In this document: positions 11,852 through 23,891 of the stretch, in pieces | How positions within the stretch are numbered: position 1 is the first letter of the stretch | How the letters are laid out: every line of letters starts with the position of its first letter | DNA from: Brachynemurus nebulosus | Lineage: Eukaryota; Arthropoda; Insecta; Neuroptera; Myrmeleontidae | Reading direction: 5' to 3' | Length of the DNA: 64,000 nucleotides | Assembly: GCA_035578155.1 (NCBI GenBank) | Contig: JAPWDM010000073.1 | Coordinates: forward strand, 322,001-386,000 | Notes under the pieces: model-generated | Seen by the model: only the letters and a program-made list of their open reading frames with translations | Told to the model about the DNA's origin: nothing | Database searches by the model: none | Position numbers and translations under genes: made by a program

Positions 11852-14800
11852 ATGTCTCTACGTGTGTTACTTAGAAATTATTTATACATTCATAATGTGT
11901 ATAAACTTTCTGATCCGATATTAAAATCAAATGTTTGTTTATCGGTATTGAATATTAACAATTATTCTACATTTAATATAAATAAACCATTTGAAAATAC
12001 TGAAAATACGTCAGCACCGAGAAAAAAGACAACTCCAATTCCAAAAATAACGTTAATATTACCTGGAGATAATATTTCTGTTACTACGCTAGAAGAAGCA
12101 CAGAAGATATCAAAACGGCGTGATTTAAAATTAGTTAAAGTTTTGGATTTAGATACAAAGACTGAGCGACCTGTTTATAAATTAATGACGGGCGCCGAAT
12201 ATTTGGCTGAAGATTTAAAAAAACGTGCAGATAGAAAAACACAGAAAAACGAGTCATATATTAAGGGCGAGAAACTTCTTACGTTAAGTAGTCGAATTTC
12301 GGATCATGATCTTAATTCACGTATTCGAAACATTGAAAAATGGCTTACAAAATCTTACGAAGTTCGTGTTGTGATAAATGGTGAAGCGGATAATATGACG
12401 AATGCGGTATGTATTTAGAATAAAAAGTTTGTATAACGTATTGCAAATTTAGTTTCAGTTTAAGACACGTTAGAAATTTCCAATTAAAATTTTATTATCC
12501 TAACATATTTTTGGTTTTAATGACAGTTATTTTTTTTCTTTTGTTATTAATGCTAGGCTTTTGCTACATTAGTCATAACTTATTTTTTTTATAGGAGAAA
12601 TTCCATTTTTATAAATTATAGCCTTAGGTTGATTTTTCTTTATTAAAAATTATTTTAATTTTTTTTTTTTAAATTATTCAATATGCTTTTGGTTTATGCT
12701 GAATTGTGGTTATATAATTTGTCGTGATGCTTTTGGTGTTGATACGTCCAGATTTTTCGGGATTTATTTCGATATCGCGGTAAAATCTTTTGGGGCAGTT
12801 TATCACTTTTTCCTTTTTTTGGGGCGCGGGAGGGAGATTTGTAGAAAGATTTGTATGTGTGTAAAAAGTGTTCGAGTCTGTTGTGTGGTTGACCACGTGA
12901 CCAAGCCATATATGTAGTATAATGGGTATATAGCCAATCCCTATAAGAGGCAGTGGTTCCGATGAAGTGAGATGGATAGACATTGGGTAGAGGCACTTGA
13001 GTTGTTTTGCACAGGTATTATACTTCAATTAGTGGGTTCAATAGATAAATTTTGCGCGTATTTTAAACTGATATAAGTTAAAAATTCGATGTGCAAAATT
13101 TTTTTTTTATTTGATAAAATTTAAAAGTGTAAAAAACTGTATGTCAAACACTGTAAGTAAATATAAAAGTATTTTTATATACCTACTTGAAAATTATTTT
13201 TATTTAATTTATTCAAAATTTTTTTATTTTCTTTTTTATCTAAATATAATTTCTTCATTTTATTAATGTTTACTGTTTATATTTTTGAAAATATACGTAT
13301 TACCATATTTTTTTTTTTTTTATTTATCATAGTCTATCATTATCATTATTTTTTTTTTTTTGGGGGGGGGTCAACTTATTTAAAATTATTATTAAAAAGA
13401 CATGAATAAAAGCTACAAACAACTAAATTACTAAAAATCACACCGAAACAATTTGGTGCCAACAATTCATGGTGCCCACAGATTTTTAAATATATTCAAC
13501 TAATATTTCCAGTTCCACCCAAATAGTCGCATTTGCGCAAAACGAACCAAGTTTCTCCAAAGAGAGAGCTAGAACTTAACATTGTTGTGCCATGACGTTG
13601 GGACATGTTTTCATATCCAGATTGGCCATATATTTATTATACTACATATATGGACCAAGCATAATTTCCGCCATATTTAATCCTTTCCTGCCCAACAGTT
13701 TTTTGGACCATAACTGCCCGACGATACTTGTCAGTACCAGAAGTTTTAGGTTATGTTATTTTAACAAATCATTAATAATTCGTCTAAAATACTTGTTGAT
13801 ACTTCAGAGTACTATTTGGTCAACCAATTGAAATTATTTTTAATGGTTAGTGGTTTTTTTTTGACACTAATGCCAGCTTTAATCAAATTTTTGTACCTTC
13901 GAAATGTCTGATGACATTTCGATATTTTTAAACGGGTGCTAAATTGGCGGGTCGGTTAACTGGTATTCAAAAGTACCATCAGGCAGGAAAGGGTTAAAAT
14001 AAAATACCCTAAATTTTTGTTGTTGTTTTTTCTTTGTTATTTCTGTTTAAATTGCATGTTGTTAATTCGCGTTTTCAACTTTTAAGCTTTGCTAATTTTG
14101 GTAAATATTCTTATTAATATTATCTGTTATGAACTTATGGTTCGTCTACACGACAACGACGTGCCTGCACCTTCAGTTTGTATAAATAAGTTTGTGCAGT
14201 TAACACAAAGTAAGGTACGATGGCCACACACTAGCAGCATATCTGTGCAATTCTGTTTGTTTGCAATAGTCCTTACGCTCTTTCACATTATACGGTTTTT
14301 GCCGTACGGCAAAAAACCGTACGGTCGCATTTTTTTAGTGAAGTGAAGAAGAGCATTGGACCTTTCACATTACACGGTCACGGCAAAATGCCGTTGCCGT
14401 GCCGTGTAGCAGCCGTCTCTTGCCACTGGACTTGACGGTTGCCGTACGGCGTTTTTAAATCAGTAGTGTATGTAATTAAATGGATGTTTTCACATTAGAC
14501 GGTTTTTTAACGTACGGCAGTAACATTATTTTGTTGAATTTCATGTTAATTATTAATTTTATTTGTGAAATGGATGAAACTAATGTTGAATATGATAACC
14601 AACATTTTAATAGATTGTATATAATTTCGAAATTGTGTTTTAACGTTTTGACGAATCCTTAAGTTCGCCAAGTTATTAATCAGAGGAGATGTAATTAATT
14701 AATTACATCCGAAATAGTTGGAAAATTTATTTTCGTCATTTTTCAGGTCTTCAAAGAGTGTGATAATAAATAATCCTACTTTCTGTTTCCTCTGATTTAT

Positions 14801-17560
14801 AGAATTAACTTTAATCACACTTGTTACTTGTATAATGTTGCAAATCAAATGAAGATGTACAGTTTACAACGGCAAAAAACCGTGCAGTGTGAAAGCAGCA
14901 ATATCACGGTAAAAAGTCATATGGTTTTTTACTGTACGGCAAAAACCGTACGGTCTCATTTTTTTAGTGGAGTGAAGAAGAGCATTGGACCTTTCACATT
15001 ACACGGTCACGGCAAAATGCCGTTGCCGTGCCGTGTAGCAGCCGTTTCCATTTAATTACATACACAGTAGTGTATGTAATTAAATGGATTCTTTCACATT
15101 AGACGGTTTTTTAACGTACGGCATTAACAATATTTTGTTGAATTTCATGTTAATTATTAATTTTATTTGTGAAATGGATGAAAATAATGTTGAATGTAAT
15201 AACCAGTATTTTAATAGATTGTATGTAATTTCGAAATTGTGTGTTTTGATATTAAGTTCGCCAAGAAATTAATCAAAAGAGTCTATAAACATCCGCAAAT
15301 AGTTGAAAAACGTATTTCCGTCATTTTTCAGGTTTTCAAAGTGCGATAATAAATAATCCTACTTTCTATTTCCTCTGATTTATATAATTAACTTTAATCA
15401 CACTTGTTACTTGTATGATGTTGCAAATCAAATGAAGATATTCAGTTTACAACGGCAAAAAACCGTGCAATGTGAAAGCAACAATATCACGGCAAAAAGT
15501 CGTACGGTTTTTTCCCGTACGGCGAAAACCGTTCAATGTGAAAGGAGCGTTAGAGTACTTACACTATGATTTGTATATGACTGCGGCTAAAGCGCGGCTT
15601 GAGCACTGTCCACACACATAAGTAACACTGTGCAAACTTGATTTGCACAAGTAAAATCTTCACTTCTTCAGCAGTGCCACGTTTACGCAAGCCGCACCAA
15701 TGGGTTTGTACGAGATATAGTTTTTCCGTCCATACGTGCATGTTTACTTGCACAAACTGGTTTGCACAAGTAAGTTGGTGGTAAAGCTTAAGCGTGTGGA
15801 TGGACCTTTAGTTTTTAAGTACAGTCATATTGGTAATGTTAAAATGGCAGAAAAAATATTTTTTTTCTTTCTTTTATATATAAGCGAAGGATTTAAAAGA
15901 AATAAAGGCAAAATAATATAATGATTAATTCGCTCAAAATGTCCAGTTTACCTTTCTTTATATAAATTAAGTTCCAGTACTCTCAAATACAAATTCTAGT
16001 CCGTTTGGTGTTATATTTTACACTTGCTGCCCAGTTGCTGATTTTAGCTTTTGAAAGGTCTGAAATCGATTCTTAAAAATACTGATTTTATTCGTCCAAA
16101 CAAATAGTAATCTAGTGTAGGGAGATCTGGATTACGAGAAGGCTAAATTAACGAAATAAATTAACAAAAGACATTTATTATCCTTGAAATTACTTCACTC
16201 GTTATCTAACCATCTTCTAAATTGTCTACACCTCAAAAGAGTTAGGACATAGCTTTCGTGATATTCTTTCATATCTAAACATTAGCACAAATGTACTCAG
16301 GGTTGCCAGATCATATTTCTATGAATTCCCCACATTAGCTTTGTTTTTTTCGTCAAAAAGGCACCATTTCAGAAATTTTTCGCCAAAAATTGTAATCAAT
16401 AGATTTTATTCAAAAATTTTTATAGTAGTTATTTCAAGTTAAAAAAAATCTTTTTTTTGTTATCTTAAAATAAAATGTCATTGCAAGTTAGTATACTGAA
16501 GTAGAATACCGCTTTTAAAAATAATTTAACGACAAACATGATTATCATTTTTAAAAAGCGGCAGTTTAAATATCTAATATTTTAATATTTTTAATGCATT
16601 AAATCATAAATTGTATGGTAAATACAAGTATGATCGGCGACTACATCTTTTTGGTCAAAAAATAGTTTTGACAATGACAGAGCTTTCTGGCGGAGTTTTA
16701 TTTATCATGAAGATTTTTTACCAAATAATTTTTTGAAATCTAAAAACCAGAACGAAACCAATTAGAGGCACTAAATATTGTTCAGCGTATTCAGTTCAGT
16801 ACCTAATTCTGCTATGAAGTCATCGAAAAGGTGAAAAAAATCAATTACAGTTGACAAAATAGAATGAATAAAATACGAATTTTATGGAAGGAATATTGTT
16901 TACTAAAATTTCAAATGATGAAATTATCATAACTAAACACAAAGTAAGATTAAACATTTTTAGAAATGTCTTTTAATCAAGTGAATTAAAGGCATCCAGT
17001 ACTTTAGATATTCTTAACTTATTCGCTACCGTTCGAAGCGTGTAGAGGACGTTTTCAATTTGTTAGTATACTTCTATAAATGAAAGAGAAGACATCAGGG
17101 GGTCCAACATTATGATAACAAGGACAGCAAGTTTATATGTGGATCTATGTACTTTATTTTTATTTTCATCGGAAATTACAACATCTGTAAAAATAACGAA
17201 GAAATAAAAAAATTTGAAAAATTATAATCCCTCAAAATTAACCTATAAAAAAAAAATTATTGCAAAAAATTTCTCCATAGATTTCATTTCCCCAAATTTT
17301 CACCTTAAATAATTTTTTTCTCCAAAATTGCGAAAAAATTCCCCAATCTGGCAACCCTGAATGTACTATACTAATATTTATTATATATATATTTTTTTTA
17401 TTCTAATTTTTCTTTTTCTTTGTTTTAGGAAGCCATTTATGAAAAATTAGAAAAAAGTTTGAATACCAAAGGAAGATTCCTTCAAAAGCGACAAAAAGGC
17501 AGTGATATTCGTTTTCAAATTCTTCCTCCGAAACGTGAAAAAAATGAAAATACGTTATGA
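11852..17560 (+). CDS. MTIF3: MTIF3, mitochondrial translation initiation factor IF-3
   Basis: Two exons, 11852-12406 and 17429-17560, joined in phase 0 by a GT/AG intron of about 5 kb, encode 228 residues, close to the usual size of insect mIF3. IF-3 binds the small mitochondrial ribosomal subunit, keeps it free of the large subunit and checks the start codon. The N-terminus MSLRVLLRNY is basic and hydrophobic, as in a mitochondrial presequence. The IF3-N region spans residues ~65-115 (LEEAQKISKRRDLKLVKVLD, RPVYKLM). After a basic linker the IF3-C region follows (GEKLLTLSSRISDHDL, RIRNIEKWL, YEVRVVINGE), finishing in exon 2 with KGRFLQKRQKGSDIRFQILP. The chosen ATG sits in AAAATGT, the first in the frame. 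The exon-1 frame would otherwise end three codons into the intron. AATAAA-like signals follow at ~17610 and ~17668. The gene looks intact. The intron holds four or more MITEs. Confidence 0.95.
12407..13680. other. MTIF3 intron, first part
   Basis: AT-rich intron sequence. A G-run follows a T-run at ~13350-13371. Overlapping open frames at 12678-13028 on both strands show no domain and I regard them as chance. Confidence 0.5.
13681..13993. mobile_element. piggyBac-type MITE, 313 bp, in the MTIF3 intron
   Basis: The ends are TCCTTTCCTGCC and its inverse GGCAGGAAAGGG, placed exactly between TTAA at 13677-13680 and TTAA at 13994-13997. TTAA is the piggyBac target. No coding capacity. Confidence 0.8.
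14138..15807. mobile_element. Outer PIF/Harbinger-type MITE, split by another MITE
   Basis: The left end TGGTTCGTCTACACGACAAC matches the inverse of the right end CGTGTGGATGGACC imperfectly. TTA flanks both sides (14135-14137 and 15808-15810). Without the inner insertion it would be about 0.4 kb. Repeated TTTGCACAAGTAA and TTGCACAAACTGG modules lie in its right part. The outer call rests on a diverged TIR and is less sure than the inner one. Confidence 0.55.
14276..15549. mobile_element. Inner PIF/Harbinger-type MITE with internal tandem duplication
   Basis: It starts CGCTCTTTCACATTATACGG and ends with the near inverse AATGTGAAAGGAGCG, with TTA on both sides (14273-14275 and 15550-15552). 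The self-complementary core CCGTACGG occurs many times, usually with AAAAACCG next to it. An internal block of about 0.6 kb is present twice: 14335-14660 matches 14965-15260, and 14859-14930 matches 15444-15510. Short open frames within are repeat-borne. Confidence 0.8.
15811..16297. other. MTIF3 intron between two elements
   Basis: Plain AT-rich intron sequence; nothing recognised. Confidence 0.4.
16298..17359. mobile_element. hAT-type element, 1.06 kb, in the MTIF3 intron
   Basis: It starts CAGGGTTGCCAGAT and ends ATCTGGCAACCCTG, with a perfect 8-bp duplication AATGTACT at 16290-16297 and 17360-17367. No intact gene is present. Near 17030-17130 a plus-strand reading with stops resembles the C-terminal dimerisation part of hAT transposases, which I rate only as a possibility. 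It ends ~70 bases before MTIF3 exon 2. Confidence 0.85.
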
Positions 17561-18539
17561 CAGTTAAAGAAATATCAAGTAGTTGTTACATCGGTGTGTG
17601 CTTTGTTTTTAATAAAATACTATTTGTGGTATAAGTTCGTCTACAAACGAAAGAATGAACGTAATCTAAATAAAGATAACGAAATACAACGTAATATGTC
17701 CTAAATAAAGACATCAAAAATGCTATGATCACAGTTATATATTTTAGAACGTTTTGTAATAAAATGTTAATGTTATATTTTATTTTTTTATCCCATTCTA
17801 AGTTAAATGATGGATTGATTTAGTTTTCGATTAGTTTTAAAGTTACCTTAATTCGTTGTCGAGTTACCGAAATTTTGGAGTATTTTCAAAATATGCGCCA
17901 GTTTTATTGAAGAATCAAATTTAACAGTGATTTGTGATTGAAAACACATTTATTAGATATATCATGTTCATTTATGGACTGAAAGTTTCAACTGATCAGA
18001 TCAAACATTTAAGGATGATGTGCGGATGCTTATTCAAACATTAAGAGCACTAAAAACTTCCCAGTATAGGTCGTAATTAGCCCGAAAGTTAAAATAAAAA
18101 ATTTCAACAAATTTGTTGCGAAGTCGTTACACTGTTTTTACACTATTTTTAAAATATGTGCTTGTGTGTGTGTGTGTAAATTCGTACGTATCTAGGTTTT
18201 TTTCCTACAAGATATATATCGAATAAAATTTGGGAATCAGTTGTATGTAATGGGGTTTACCGAATCTTCTCTTAAAATCTTCGCTTAAAATTATGCGAAC
18301 ATTTTATTTTGTCGAATTCAGTTGTTTCAAAAATTATCATCTCATCAATTAAAATAATACAATATTTTTCTCGTGAAGATTTAAAGCAGCGGCAGACAAA
18401 ATATTGAAATATCTGCAATTAGTAAATACAAACAAAATTTAATTTTCAGTATGTAATTACTTCATGGTAATGGATAATTTGTTTTTCTCTTAAAAATTGG
18501 TAAGCTTTTAAATTACAATACCACAAACTAAAAGCTTTG
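17561..18539. other. 3' flank of MTIF3, gene-free
   Basis: The first ~200 bases probably hold the MTIF3 3' UTR and polyadenylation signals. The rest is AT-rich with a short (GT)n at ~18165 and no recognised feature. Confidence 0.45.
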
Positions 18540-18562
18540 TTAGCTCTTCGCTTTTTTACTTA

Positions 18563-18593
<31 letters not shown>

Positions 18594-18915
18594 AATCAAA
18601 TTAATTTGATTTTGCGAAAATATTCCAGAAATTTTTGTCTTGTCTTCATTTCCCTTATTTTGTTCTTTTAACTGTTTCCTTAAACTTTTATTTTCCATTT
18701 TCGACCTTTTAAAACTATACATTTCAAGTTTGTCGTCATTTATTAAAAAAATTTTTCGTTTTACAATTAGACATAAAAAATGTTTTAATGGCTTCATTTT
18801 GGAAATGATTTGAGACATATTATTAAAATCAAAACTGTCATCTGATTTTTCACAGATTTCCAACCACATAGACATTCTTCATCGTTTTTTGGAAATCGAA
18901 AATAGCTAACCTGTT
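18540..18915 (-). pseudogene. THAP / P-element-like transposase fragment
   Basis: Minus-strand remnant. The far end (~18876-18910) reads SYFRFPKNDEECL, the YxRFP segment of a THAP zinc finger. The 111-codon frame at 18540-18875 follows with a basic coiled-coil-like region and KISGIFSQNQINLIL, which resembles the segment just before the catalytic part of P-element/THAP9 transposases. It runs into a lysine stretch created by an expanded A/T tract (~18565-18588) and stops. The catalytic domain is absent. The remnant is broken between the two parts. Confidence 0.55.
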
Positions 18916-19570
18916 TATCATGTCAGTCCACCATAAGTTCGTGCGTACTTAGTACATATGAAAAAAAAAAAAAAAAACAAAACTAAAATATATTTATTTA
19001 ATCAATTATGTATGTCATCATTATCTACAACTAACTGCCATCTGTTTGGTTATGTGTATGTGTCTTATATGTAAACTTCTGGTTTGAGCTCAAAATATTT
19101 AGACACTTCATTTTTCAGTCCTTCAGTTTAATTGATTTTTTTTTTGTGTATTAAAGTTCTGCAGACCTCGAAATAAATAGTAGTCACCTGGTGCTATATT
19201 CCTTAATTTTAAGGAATTTGGGGATAATACATAATTACAAAGAAAATTTCCCGGAAGGTAAAGTATTATATTGGAGGTATTTAGGACCCTCTGAAATTAA
19301 AGAAATTTTTGTCTATCAACTTTAGTAAGAAAAGTTGACCATCTACCACATAAAGAATATTTAATTTTTTAAAACAGTTAAAAATAATTTCAGACACCAA
19401 CAGTAATTTACCATAATATGCATATCCCATTTACTTTTATACTCGATGGTACGAATTTCTTGGTAAAATCTTTTTCCCTGTTTATCATTAAAATGGTCGA
19501 AATATTCAGGAAATTGATCCAGATGAATGTAAATAGTGAAGTTTGATGCTCATCTACAGCCAATCCGTAT
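18916..19570. other. Gene-free stretch left of element A
   Basis: AT-rich, with an A-run at ~18961. The outer end of element A may lie here, but no inverted terminal repeat could be paired with the right side by eye. Confidence 0.35.
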
Positions 19571-19963
19571 GTAACGGATGTTACATTTATTCTTTATAAA
19601 TCAACAATTTTCCTCCAATATTAACTAAAATCCCATTTTAAAGCCATAAAATGAAAATTAAGTACTGTTTTAGTAAGTATGGGCAGTTAAGCTGCTAATT
19701 TTTAATTTATAAAACAATAAAGAATTCATAAGATACGTAACGGGTGTTACAAAATTCTGAATGTGATTAGTGTAATTGCTTGGTATCCACCCAAAACTCT
19801 GTCCTTCTGAGGTGCAAATAAAAAAATTAATAATATTTTTGCAATATGTTATGGAAATATTATATTTTTAGCCAAAATTTACAATTATGAGTATTTAAAT
19901 AATTTTTCAACAGTCGATTTTCCTGTGTAACGGATGTTACACTGATTTTGTAACGGATGTTAC
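19571..19963. repeat. Left cluster of 14-bp dyad repeats of element A
   Basis: GTAACGGATGTTAC occurs at 19571-19584, 19927-19940 and 19950-19963, with the variant GTAACGGGTGTTAC at 19737-19750. The motif is itself a dyad, GTAAC-N4-GTTAC. The same repeat occurs on the other side of the transposase gene. Position and symmetry suggest binding sites for the element's own transposase (inference). Confidence 0.8.
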
Positions 19964-20158
19964 AAAATTTTCATCCTTAATAAAAAAAAGCATTAAAACT
20001 GGATTTAGCACTATTTAATCACCCCCTGGGTAATATTTAGCTTACTTAACTTAAATTTCACCAAATTAAATCAAGCATCACTTCACTTCAGAAAAATTAG
20101 TAAAAAAAAGACAAATTTTAAGTGTTCAAAATAGATGTTCAAGTCTATTTACTTTAAA

Positions 20159-20885
20159 TTAATTACTAACATTGATGGGACATGGAAACTCGTAGTAAAC
20201 TCTATTGCCTGCCACTTTTATTTCTGCAGGTGGCAAAATTTTCACAGTTTGTTCTGAATCGATGTACTTTTCACCATTATCGTCAATTTTGAAAACACGG
20301 CCACCCTTTCCATGGGCAGTGAGGAACAAAACCCTGACTTCACCATCGTCACACACTGAAGTTTGACACACAGCTGCATACATGAAAGTGTTTTTGTTAG
20401 TAATAAACTTCATTAAAACACGTACGTCGGGTTTACTCTGACTTTCATCTACAGTCTGACTTTCATATACTTTCATTTCTTTTTCAAGTTGACGAAGAGC
20501 TCCAACTTCGCTGGTGCCACTTGATTCACTCTCTTCTGAGTCGCTGTCGGTATATACCTCAGAATATCTAAGCGTAGTTGATTTTTTTATTTGCTTTTTT
20601 TGTTCAGGACGGACGATAACCTGATGTTTTTGTAGAGGGGAACGACAAGTAAATGCTGCAAGAACATGCTTTACATCAAATTTTTTAAAGTGGTGATACT
20701 TCCGAATGCCAACAATTTCTGTAACATGCTCCCAGCGTCGTTTTAGGAATTCTCCTGCCTCTGCGACATCCTCCTTTGGAATAAACAAAACTTGTACCAA
20801 GTCACAGCATTCTTTACAACTCTCAAAAAATTGTTGAGCTGTGTTTATGATCACCTTTCGAGATTTAATTTCGTTCCATATTTGT
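20159..20885 (-). pseudogene. Element A transposase-like protein, C-terminal part
   Basis: Reads on from the element B insertion point with QIWNEIKSRKVIINTAQQFF. This is followed by a cysteine pair (SCKECC), an acidic/serine-rich stretch (DSDSEESESS) and a C-terminal globular part ending FPCPINVSN. The frame of about 240 residues is free of stops. The ATG at 20854 is internal, not a true start. The role of this part is unknown; related proteins have a similar tail after the catalytic core. Confidence 0.6.
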
Positions 20886-21114
20886 GACCTCCGAGAAAAG
20901 GGACCTAGTGTGTCAAAAAACGGGTTTGGACTTAAGAGTGGATTCTGGTACCTAAAAGGGTGTAGAATAAGATGAAATGAGTTAGATTTCTGATAAAAAT
21001 TTATTTACCCCATAAAAACGTGCAAAACGAACTTGGGAAAATCGATAAAAATGAGAAAAACATTAAAATTTTATTTCTTTTGATTTTTTGGTTTTAAATT
21101 GTTTTTTTTTTTCG

Positions 21115-23211
21115 TCAGTATTCGAATTTTTTGGGAGTTTGGACTTTTTTTCGGTGTTTCGTGAGCTGGTACTTCGATTTTCTTCCGTTTGACAATTTCA
21201 GTTTTTTCTTTTTTCGGCGCTTTGACTTCAGCTTTCTTTTTCTCGTGATCCGGTGCTTCGATTTTTTTTTCTTGCTGGCAGGTTCAGATTTATTTTTCGA
21301 TTTTTTTTTCGCTTTGAGTTCACTCGGTTTAGGAGCTACAAAATCACGTTTCTGTGAATCAGTACATAAGACCCTGACATTCTCATACAAATACCATTTG
21401 CGATTTAACGATAAACCGCTTGGTGCAATGAGCGGAGGTAATTCGTTTGGTAGCTCAGCCGTTAATCGCAGATTAAATCTTTCTTCTTCCGAGTCCAGAA
21501 GTTCTTTACATATAATTTCGTTTGTTTTTGAAGTCAAAGTGGTGGTACTTGGTAATACATAAAATGCAAACGTTTACAAAATTAATTGAAATGAATTTGA
21601 AAAATTAAAATCACAAAATCGCGACAGTTTACCTGGTAATCTTTTGTAAAATCCTTCGAAATGAGTATCCCATGTTCGCCACTCTATTTCACTTCCATTC
21701 ACAGCGTTGTTAAATTTATTACTGCTAGATCTATTGACCACATCTTCAAAATCTTGGTAATAATCTAGATTTGAGCGACTATATTCTAGTTTCATTAATC
21801 CGAAAGAGCGATCGGGGCTGAACTTGGTGTGGCCAGTTAGGAGAAAATTTAATGATATCGATTCGTTTAAGCCAGAATCTACTTGCCAGGCCAAATAATG
21901 CATCATTGCATTATTTTTATTCTGTGCTACGCAGTTATCATAAAATAAAACTAAATTTTTAACGGCATTCTTCATGAAGTAATCGTGAATTTGGCTAATG
22001 ACAGCATTAGGTCCTTTTCCTATTTCGAACTCTTCGTCTAATAAATAGTTCGACTGAACGTTAGTGAATTCATTATGAATACCAAAAATTGAACATTTAC
22101 GAGCTGCTTTGAAAAATGCCGTTCCGACTTGTGGACTGGATGGATAAGATATATTTTGTGCATAGTCGAAACTCACTACAAGAGTAGAATAAGCATCACT
22201 CATCTTGCAGCATTGTTGGTAGAGTTCACGCTGGCGTTTCGCATGGTCAAGATGAGTAACAGCCATTCGTAATTTTGCTTCTTTTGTATCTGAATCAGAT
22301 TCGTCGTAGCATCAAGGTATTCTGTTGACAGACGTCACAAAGATCAGTTTTCGGTTTCATAGGCGAGATGTAAGGGCAGTACTTCATCCAAATTTTGTAA
22401 AAAGTTTTCATTGCGATTTTATCTTCAGTAAGACAAACTTTCTCAAAACGACGATAAACAGCACTTTTTGTTTCACTGGATGGTAGCAGCATTTACAGTC
22501 TTTGTAGTTTGGCATTCTACCAGGAAGAGGTATTGCGAATTTTTCAGCAAAATTTTGAATAAATTGAACGATACGAGTAAGTGATTTCGGTGATAACACA
22601 CGCGATTGCCGTTTTGAAGACTTGCCACTTAGTTCATGTTTTCGTTCAGAAAAGCCAACATTATCACTATGTCGAATCAAATTTTTATAACGTTTTAAAC
22701 CAACATCGTAAATAAAACAAAACATCTTTCTACAAATGTGAATGCCACGAAATAAGTACATTGTATCAACTCTGGATTTATTTTTTACCCTTTGGCCATA
22801 CTTCTTCCGACTTTCAGTATTATAAACGTTTTCGAGCGATAAATGTTGTCGATGAAATTCCAAGTGGCTCAAATGGACTAAATCTTGTTCTGGTTTGCTT
22901 AATTCTTGGCAAAATTGCCGGCTTTGTATAGCAAGATTTTCTGGAATTATCTTATTACATTCTTTCGAACATGCTTCGGATTTTTCTCCGTACATCAAAT
23001 CGATGTTCATCGACTCTTGTATACCTTCAACGGATTCCTCCAATTCGGATATAATATTGGATTCAGAAATATCATGCAAAAAACTTTGATTTTCAGTTAG
23101 TCCCGAGGTATTAGCACCGACACTTTCAGATAATGTCATATCGATCTCATCATCGCCATAAACCGAGTCTAGTCTTTTTAAATCATCATCAAAATTGTCA
23201 GAAATATCCAT
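21115..23211 (-). pseudogene. Element B transposase-like gene (D-D-D core), broken
   Basis: Starts at 23211 with an acidic leader (MDISDNFDDD). It contains a basic region with GIHICRKMFCFIYDVG, then LLPSSETKSAVYRRFE and a CDVCQQN zinc-ligand-like motif. A catalytic-looking core follows at 22266-21574: SFDYAQNISYPS, FYDNCVAQNKNNAMMHYL and LTGHTKFSPDRSFGLMK, giving three conserved acidic positions. After a probable short intron (donor near 21638) the C-terminus (to 21115) has LPNELPPLIAPSGLSLNRKW and a lysine/arginine tail. Frames change near 22495 and again between 22297 and 22266, so it is disabled. Layout and D-D-D spacing parallel the element A protein, suggesting common ancestry. Function as a transposase is inferred from the TIR/TSD context. 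Confidence 0.65.
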
Positions 23212-23883
23212 TTTTATAAAAATTACTTCAAATTAACATCAGCTTAGTAACAAAATTACAAAAGAACCAAAATTGCGAAACAACTTTTGAGATATTGATA
23301 ACACTCGTTATACAGTTGGCACAAGACTGAAGCGTCACTTTATTCTTTTCCTTTCTTATAGTTATTTTTACAATGTGTACAAAGCAGCAACAGTAGCAAA
23401 GGTATTGTCACACTAAAAGTGAAAAAAAAATACGTCACCACATAGGCATGACGTCACCAAAGTCGGCACCCAATCATAACTAGCCATACCAAATCGCATC
23501 TCCCAACTGAAGGTGTGTTCAAAGTGATAATGCGTTATGTAACTTTAAATTCGTTTTTCTCAAAATTTCATTTTCAGTACATGACACTGATGAGTCGGTC
23601 TCTTAAAGTGAAGATGTTTTGTTACAATTGCTGAAGCAGTAGCTGTTCTCCAACCAGTAATTTCTGTACCGTCCATTACCTTTGTATTACAAACAATGTT
23701 TTTTATTGCGAATATTTCATAAAATGTAATTAAAAGTAGGTAATTATAATTTTGGGAAATTTGCAGAACTCGGACATATACGATTTTTTCTTTTTTAACC
23801 GATAAAAACGAAGCAATAGTGGTGGAAATCAAACGATTGATAATGTTGATAATTTCTAAACTAGGTCCCTTTTCTCGGAGGTT
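23212..23883. promoter_or_regulatory. Element B 5' region
   Basis: Noncoding side of element B upstream of its gene, ending in the right inverted repeat. A 90-codon minus frame at 23560-23832 has no recognisable domain. Promoter signals could not be fixed. Confidence 0.35.
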
Positions 23884-23891
23884 ACATTTGT

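Larger units (their letters stand above)
20886..23883 (-). mobile_element. Element B: autonomous-type DNA transposon inserted in element A
   Basis: The ends are inverted repeats of at least 22 bp (core CCGAGAAAAGGGACCTAG at 20891-20908, inverse at 23861-23878). Flanks are ATATTTGT (20878-20885) and ACATTTGT (23884-23891), an 8-bp duplication with one mismatch. It is about 3.0 kb and carries one minus-strand transposase-like gene (21115-23211). The host frame of element A continues across it. An 8-bp duplication is shared by hAT, P, Zisupton-type and some other superfamilies. The encoded protein is not a standard hAT transposase, so the class is open. Confidence 0.8.

Noticed and set aside
12678..13028. 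Overlapping open frames on both strands in the MTIF3 intron
   Set aside because: No domain or coding bias, and frames on both strands are equally open; chance in a locally less AT-rich stretch.
21131..21562. A 143-codon plus frame rich in phenylalanine
   Set aside because: It is the antisense of the lysine/arginine-rich tail of the element B protein.
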